Source: Multivorans sp965116445 (GTDB lineage: Bacteria; Acidobacteriota; Thermoanaerobaculia; Multivoradales; Multivoraceae). Taken from it: a DNA stretch of 64,000 bases. Below, piece after piece: positions 60,775-64,000 of the stretch. The position numbers were made by a program, and so were the translations under genes. The notes beneath the pieces are model-generated. The model searched no databases. It was given only the letters and a program-made list of their open reading frames with translations, and was not told where the DNA came from. Numbering within the stretch: the stretch's first letter is position 1; each line of letters opens with the position of its first letter. Location of the stretch: positions 3,844,001-3,908,000 of the forward strand of contig OZ220688.1 in NCBI GenBank assembly GCA_965116445.1. The letters run 5' to 3'.

Positions 60775-62529
60775 TCACTTCTTGGTTTCGGCCGCCTGCG
60801 CCGCCACTTCGCCGCCCAGGTAGCCCGCCTTCTTCAGCTTGTTGTAGACCCCGGTCTGCACGATTCCCAGCAGATTGTTCGTCAGCCAGTAGAGGACCAG
60901 TCCGCTCGGGAAGCTGAACGAGAAAATCGTGAACCAGATCGGCATCGTGTTGATGATCAGCTTCTGGGTCTTGTTCGCGGGCGGCGGCAGCATCCGCTGC
61001 TGAAGGAACTGCGAGGCGCCCATGACCAGAGGCAACACATAGATGGGATCCGGCAGCGCCAGGTTGTGGATCCATCCGAGCCACGACGCGTCCCACAGCT
61101 CCACCGCCTCACTCAGGAGCCGGAAGAACCCGAAGAACACCGGCATCTGGAACAGGATCGGCAGGCAACCGCTGGCGGGATTCACGCCCTCCTCGCGAAA
61201 CAGAGCCTGAATCTCCTCGTTCATCTTGCGCTGCATGTCCATCCGCGGGCGGCCCTTCCCGTCCTTGAGCTTGGGCCGGTACTTCGCACGGATCGCCTCC
61301 ATGCGCGGATTCAGCTTCTGGATCCGCTGCATGGACACCTGGCTCTTGTGGGTCAGCGGGAACAGCACCAGGCGGATGAGCACGGTCATCAACACGATGC
61401 TCCACCCGTAGTTCGCGACGACGTTGTCGTAAATCCAGCGTAAACCGAACTGCAACGGGCGCGAGATCACACCGAAGAAGCCGTATCGCACGGTCTTCTC
61501 CAGTTGCACGCCCATTGTCTTCAGGGCGTCGTACTGTTTGTCCCCGAAGTACGCCCGTCCCGCGAGTTCGCCGCCCGACGAGCGCAGAACCAGCATCAGG
61601 TCTCTTGTCAGGCCCGCTGTGGCAGCGTCCGCGGCCTCGAACATGGCGAAGCCGCCCAGGTTGCCGTCGATCTCCTCCAGGTTCGCGACCGGCCGCGCCT
61701 GAACGGTTCCACGGGCGCCGGCCGGGATCACCGCAGTGATGAAGTACCGGTCCTCGAGCGAAACCCAGCGGGGATTGCCTCCCAGATCGAACGGATCTTC
61801 CGCCTTGCGAGGCTCCAGCGACTCCAGGTCGCCATCCACGAACCAAGTCGCCGCGCGTCGCTGCTGGCTCGAGAGTCGGCTCTCCAGCTCGTCCACGGTC
61901 GGATTCCGGATTCCCGGACCCAACACCAACCCCCAGGAATCGCCGGGCGACTCGATCTCATACCGGAAGGTCAGACCCCCGGTTTGAACCGTGTTTTTCG
62001 GAATGTGGAACGTCTTTGTCGCTACACCCAGGTCACCGCTGTAGCGGAAGCTGAGCCGCGTGTCGCCATCTTCGGACGTGCGTTCGACGACGAACAGCGC
62101 GTCATTCAGCGCCGAACCGCGCTGCGAGCCCTGGAAGCCGAACGGATAGGGCTGGCCGGCCTCGCGCCTCCGCACCAGCTCCACCGGCTCGCCGCCGTTC
62201 GGCCGGCGCAGCTCGAAGGACAGCAATTGAGCGCCGCGGTTCGTGAACTCGAGCGTCGCGTTGCCCGACTCCAACACCACGCGCTGCTCGGCGGCGGCCT
62301 CTGCCCTTTCCACCACCGCGGGCGGCGAAGGAGTCGGCGCCGTCCCTCCACTCGAAACCGGAGGTGCCGAACTCGGCTGGGCCGAGGCTTCGCCGTCGAC
62401 CGCCTGGCCGGTTTCGCGGATTGCAACCGGCGACTGCTCCACCGGCGGCGGCGGCGCGAAGAGAAACTGCCAGAGGAGCAGAACACCCAGGGAAAGGACG
62501 GCCGCGAGTAGAAGTCGTCGGCTATCCAT
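60775..62529 (-). CDS. yidC: membrane protein insertase YidC
   Basis: 584 residues, Gram-negative long form: an N-terminal membrane segment (about 5-25), a proline/serine linker, a periplasmic beta domain (about 75-340) and the conserved five-helix core with YGWSIVLMTVLIRLVLFPLTHKSQ, the hydrophilic-groove Arg in that segment, and GCLPILFQMPVFFGFFRLL. It inserts membrane proteins with or without SecYEG. Its start overlaps the yidD stop by one base. Confidence 0.97.
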   Translation of the reverse strand: MDSRRLLLAAVLSLGVLLLWQFLFAPPPPVEQSPVAIRETGQAVDGEASAQPSSAPPVSSGGTAPTPSPPAVVERAEAAAEQRVVLESGNATLEFTNRGAQLLSFELRRPNGGEPVELVRRREAGQPYPFGFQGSQRGSALNDALFVVERTSEDGDTRLSFRYSGDLGVATKTFHIPKNTVQTGGLTFRYEIESPGDSWGLVLGPGIRNPTVDELESRLSSQQRRAATWFVDGDLESLEPRKAEDPFDLGGNPRWVSLEDRYFITAVIPAGARGTVQARPVANLEEIDGNLGGFAMFEAADAATAGLTRDLMLVLRSSGGELAGRAYFGDKQYDALKTMGVQLEKTVRYGFFGVISRPLQFGLRWIYDNVVANYGWSIVLMTVLIRLVLFPLTHKSQVSMQRIQKLNPRMEAIRAKYRPKLKDGKGRPRMDMQRKMNEEIQALFREEGVNPASGCLPILFQMPVFFGFFRLLSEAVELWDASWLGWIHNLALPDPIYVLPLVMGASQFLQQRMLPPPANKTQKLIINTMPIWFTIFSFSFPSGLVLYWLTNNLLGIVQTGVYNKLKKAGYLGGEVAAQAAETKK

Positions 62530-62801
62530 CAGCCGCGGCCCTCATCTCGATGGGCCGCCTGAAACCGCGCAAGAGCCAACCCTGCAGGCGGCAGATCGAT
62601 GCCTCCGCGGCCGAGCGGCTGGCAGCGCAGAACGCGGCGGACCGTGAGCCAACTCCCCGCCAACAGGCCGTGGCTCCGCAGAGCGATCTGCCCGTACTCC
62701 GAGCAGGTAGGGCTGAACCGGCAAGCGCGCGGCAGAAGCGGCGACAACCACCGCTTGTACCCGCGCAGCAGCGCGACGGCGGCCCGGACGGGGAGGTTCA
62801 T
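62529..62801 (-). CDS. yidD: membrane protein insertion efficiency factor YidD
   Basis: 90 residues. AAVALLRGYKRWLSPLLPRACRFSPTCSEYGQIALRSHG is the YidD signature. It is a small membrane-associated helper for YidC and overlaps both rnpA (4 bp) and yidC (1 bp). A second, longer YidD-like gene is at 35796-36206. Confidence 0.95.
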   Translation of the reverse strand: MNLPVRAAVALLRGYKRWLSPLLPRACRFSPTCSEYGQIALRSHGLLAGSWLTVRRVLRCQPLGRGGIDLPPAGLALARFQAAHRDEGRG

Positions 62802-63205
62802 CGCCGCGACCCGCGGCGGGAGCGACCGGCCTTGCGCCGGGCTACCGCGCGAAACAGACGAGTCAACTCGCTGTAGAAACGGCTACGGTCGGTCGCGGCC
62901 GCGGCGGTCTTCAGATGGACCACGACGTCCACCGCGGGCAGCAGATCCCGGCTGACCTGCTGACGGTAGTGCTCGCGCACGCGCCGGCGCAGCCGGTTGC
63001 GCACCACGGCACCGCCCACCCGCCGGCTGGCCGTTAGCCCGAGCCGCGGATGGCCGACGTCATTCGCCCGCACGTGAAACACCGCGATGTCGCCGTGCAG
63101 ACGACGGCCCCGGCGATAGACCCTGCGATAGTCGCGGCTCGACCGGATACGCTCGACTGCCGGTGCGACATCGGGGTCGCATCGCGGGCTGCTCGATCGG
63201 CCCAA
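62798..63205 (-). CDS. rnpA: ribonuclease P protein component
   Basis: 135 residues from a proposed TTG at 63205, two nucleotides after the rpmH stop; an open frame continues upstream through rpmH and its promoter region but lacks coding sense. RIRSSRDYRRVYRRGRRLHG, LGLTASRRVGGAVVRNRLRRRVREHYR (the RNR motif) and VVVHLKTAAAATDRSRFYSEL are the RnpA fold. It is the protein subunit of tRNA 5' processing. The start codon is the least certain part. Confidence 0.93.
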   Translation of the reverse strand: MGRSSSPRCDPDVAPAVERIRSSRDYRRVYRRGRRLHGDIAVFHVRANDVGHPRLGLTASRRVGGAVVRNRLRRRVREHYRQQVSRDLLPAVDVVVHLKTAAAATDRSRFYSELTRLFRAVARRKAGRSRRGSRR

Positions 63206-63207
63206 CG

Positions 63208-63342
63208 TCAGACCGTCAGGCGCTTGCGGCCCTTGCGGCGCCGGCGGGAGAGAATCGCCCGCCCATGCCGCGTCCGCATCCGGGAGCGGAAACCATGCTT
63301 CTTCTTGCGACGCCGGTTGTTCGGCTGGTATGTCCTCTTCAC
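63208..63342 (-). CDS. rpmH: 50S ribosomal protein L34
   Basis: 44 residues from a GTG start: a KRTYQPNNRRRKKKHGFRSR beginning and an RRRRKGRKRLTV end, the complete L34. It is part of the large ribosomal subunit. AAGAACGT lies just upstream. It heads the conserved rpmH-rnpA-yidD-yidC-khpB order; no dnaA is seen next to it in this window. Confidence 0.95.
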   Translation of the reverse strand: MKRTYQPNNRRRKKKHGFRSRMRTRHGRAILSRRRRKGRKRLTV

Positions 63343-63378
63343 GTTCTTTCCTTCCTAGGGTGCGGGTCGGTGGAGCAA

Positions 63379-63424
63379 TGGCGGAGAGGGTGGGATTCGA
63401 ACCCACGGACCGCTTGCACGGTCA
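63379..63424 (-). pseudogene. 3' half of a tRNA-Ser (duplicated fragment)
   Basis: 46 bp identical to the 3' part of the neighbouring tRNA-Ser(CGA): CCA end, acceptor 3' strand, T arm and variable arm. The 5' half (acceptor 5' strand, D arm) is absent, so no functional tRNA is possible. It lies 85 bp from the matching segment. Confidence 0.8.
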
Positions 63425-63463
63425 TAGGGGTTCTCGTGAGACCGCCCGGTCTCGTCCGATGGT

Positions 63464-63553
63464 TGGCGGAGAGGGTGGGATTCGAACCCACGGACCGCTT
63501 GCACGGTCAACGGTTTTCGAGACCGCCCCATTCGACCACTCTGGCACCTCTCC
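63464..63553 (-). tRNA. tRNA-Ser (anticodon CGA)
   Basis: On the minus strand GGAGAGG pairs with CCTCTCC, the anticodon loop is CTCGAAA (CGA), the long variable arm GACCGTGCAAGCGGTC marks a class II tRNA, the T arm is GTGGG-TTCGAAT-CCCAC, and CCA is encoded. Confidence 0.94.
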
Positions 63554-63599
63554 TCGTTCGTCGCCCCTCCGGCGTATTCCGCCTTCTCCTGCCCCGGAA

Positions 63600-63689
<90 letters not shown>

Positions 63690-63690
63690 C

Positions 63691-64000
63691 CTACAAATTC
63701 GATCGCCCGCTCGACCGTAGACGCCGGAAGAACGAGCGCAACAATTCTGAGCTCTCCTCCGCCAGGACGCCGGAGCATACCGTGATTTGGTGATTCAGTC
63801 TCGGTTCACGGACGAGATCCCCGACCGAGCCGCAGTAGCCACCCTTCGGATCCCGCGCCCCGAACACGAGCCGGTCGATTCGGGCGTTGACCATGGCGCC
63901 GGCGCACATGGCGCAGGGCTCCAGGGTGACGTAGACCGAGCAACCCTCGAGCCGCCAGTCCTGCTGCCGCGCGGCAGCCTGGGCCAGCGCGATCATCTCG
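63691..64000 (-). CDS. tadA: tRNA-specific adenosine deaminase (5' end outside window)
   Basis: About 103 C-terminal codons are visible; the frame stays open to the right edge, where the codon before MIALAQAAA is Glu, consistent with the missing HAE zinc motif. VTLEPCAMCAGAMVNARI contains the two zinc cysteines and VFGARDPKGGYCGS follows as in TadA. It converts A34 to inosine in tRNA-Arg(ACG), the tRNA gene of which lies at 27408-27484. Confidence 0.94.
   Translation of the reverse strand, partial: EMIALAQAAARQQDWRLEGCSVYVTLEPCAMCAGAMVNARIDRLVFGARDPKGGYCGSVGDLVREPRLNHQITVCSGVLAEESSELLRSFFRRLRSSGRSNL

Overview
The window is a GC-rich chromosomal segment of a Gram-negative bacterium, most likely an Acidobacteriota member; this placement is inferred from gene content, not from an rRNA gene. 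Supporting signs are a long-form YidC with a periplasmic domain, several lipoproteins and signal peptides, the remnant of a large Oar-type TonB-dependent receptor, bacillithiol genes (bshA, bshC), a bactofilin, many secreted esterases and hydrolases, and F420/LLM-type oxidoreductases. Coding density is high and many genes overlap by 4 bp (ATGA or GTGA).

Layout. 1-11.5 kb: small catabolic and secreted enzymes (CMD protein, alpha/beta hydrolases, tannase-like esterase, VOC and MBL proteins, an ABC exporter pair, a frameshifted M15 peptidase). 11.5-12.5 kb: a Phd/PIN/UPF0175 toxin-antitoxin-like cluster. 12.6-21.2 kb: methylmalonate-semialdehyde dehydrogenase, a carboxylesterase with a frameshifted tail, a PQQ propeller protein, two LLM oxidoreductases and an SDR. 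21.3-27.4 kb: a tightly coupled operon of two acyl-CoA dehydrogenases, a family-5 solute-binding lipoprotein and a kinase-like phosphotransferase, divergent from a TetR regulator. 27.4-36.6 kb: tRNA-Arg, NYN protein, deoxynucleoside kinase, thiG, tsaD, pgk-tpiA-secG, tRNA-Leu, cyclophilin, mobA, DUF971, a second YidD-like protein and DUF4870. 36.6-44.7 kb: bshA, bshC, dusB, a penicillin acylase and a TPR protein. 44.9-47.2 kb: tmRNA followed by a broken TonB-dependent receptor. 47.3-54.9 kb: serine hydrolase, mtnA, a pseudopilin and ComEA-like pair, two signal peptidases, pyrKDF. 55-64 kb: a membrane-anchored phosphatase, bactofilin, then the replication-origin-associated block parB-parA-rsmG (two parS sites), khpB, yidC, yidD, rnpA, rpmH, two tRNA-Ser genes plus a 3' fragment, and a truncated tadA.

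Two features cut across the window. First, a family of dispersed palindromic elements (about 14 copies, two size classes sharing the end CGCACCCAGTG) sits between genes from 3.2 to 36.2 kb and is not seen after that; in two places it lies in the translated 5' end of a gene (pgk, the second yidD). Second, at least eight genes have a TAnnnT hexamer 6-9 nt before their start codon, suggesting frequent leaderless transcription.

Starts were chosen by reading Shine-Dalgarno sequences, overlaps and family length. Functions are by motif recognition only; no database search was possible.
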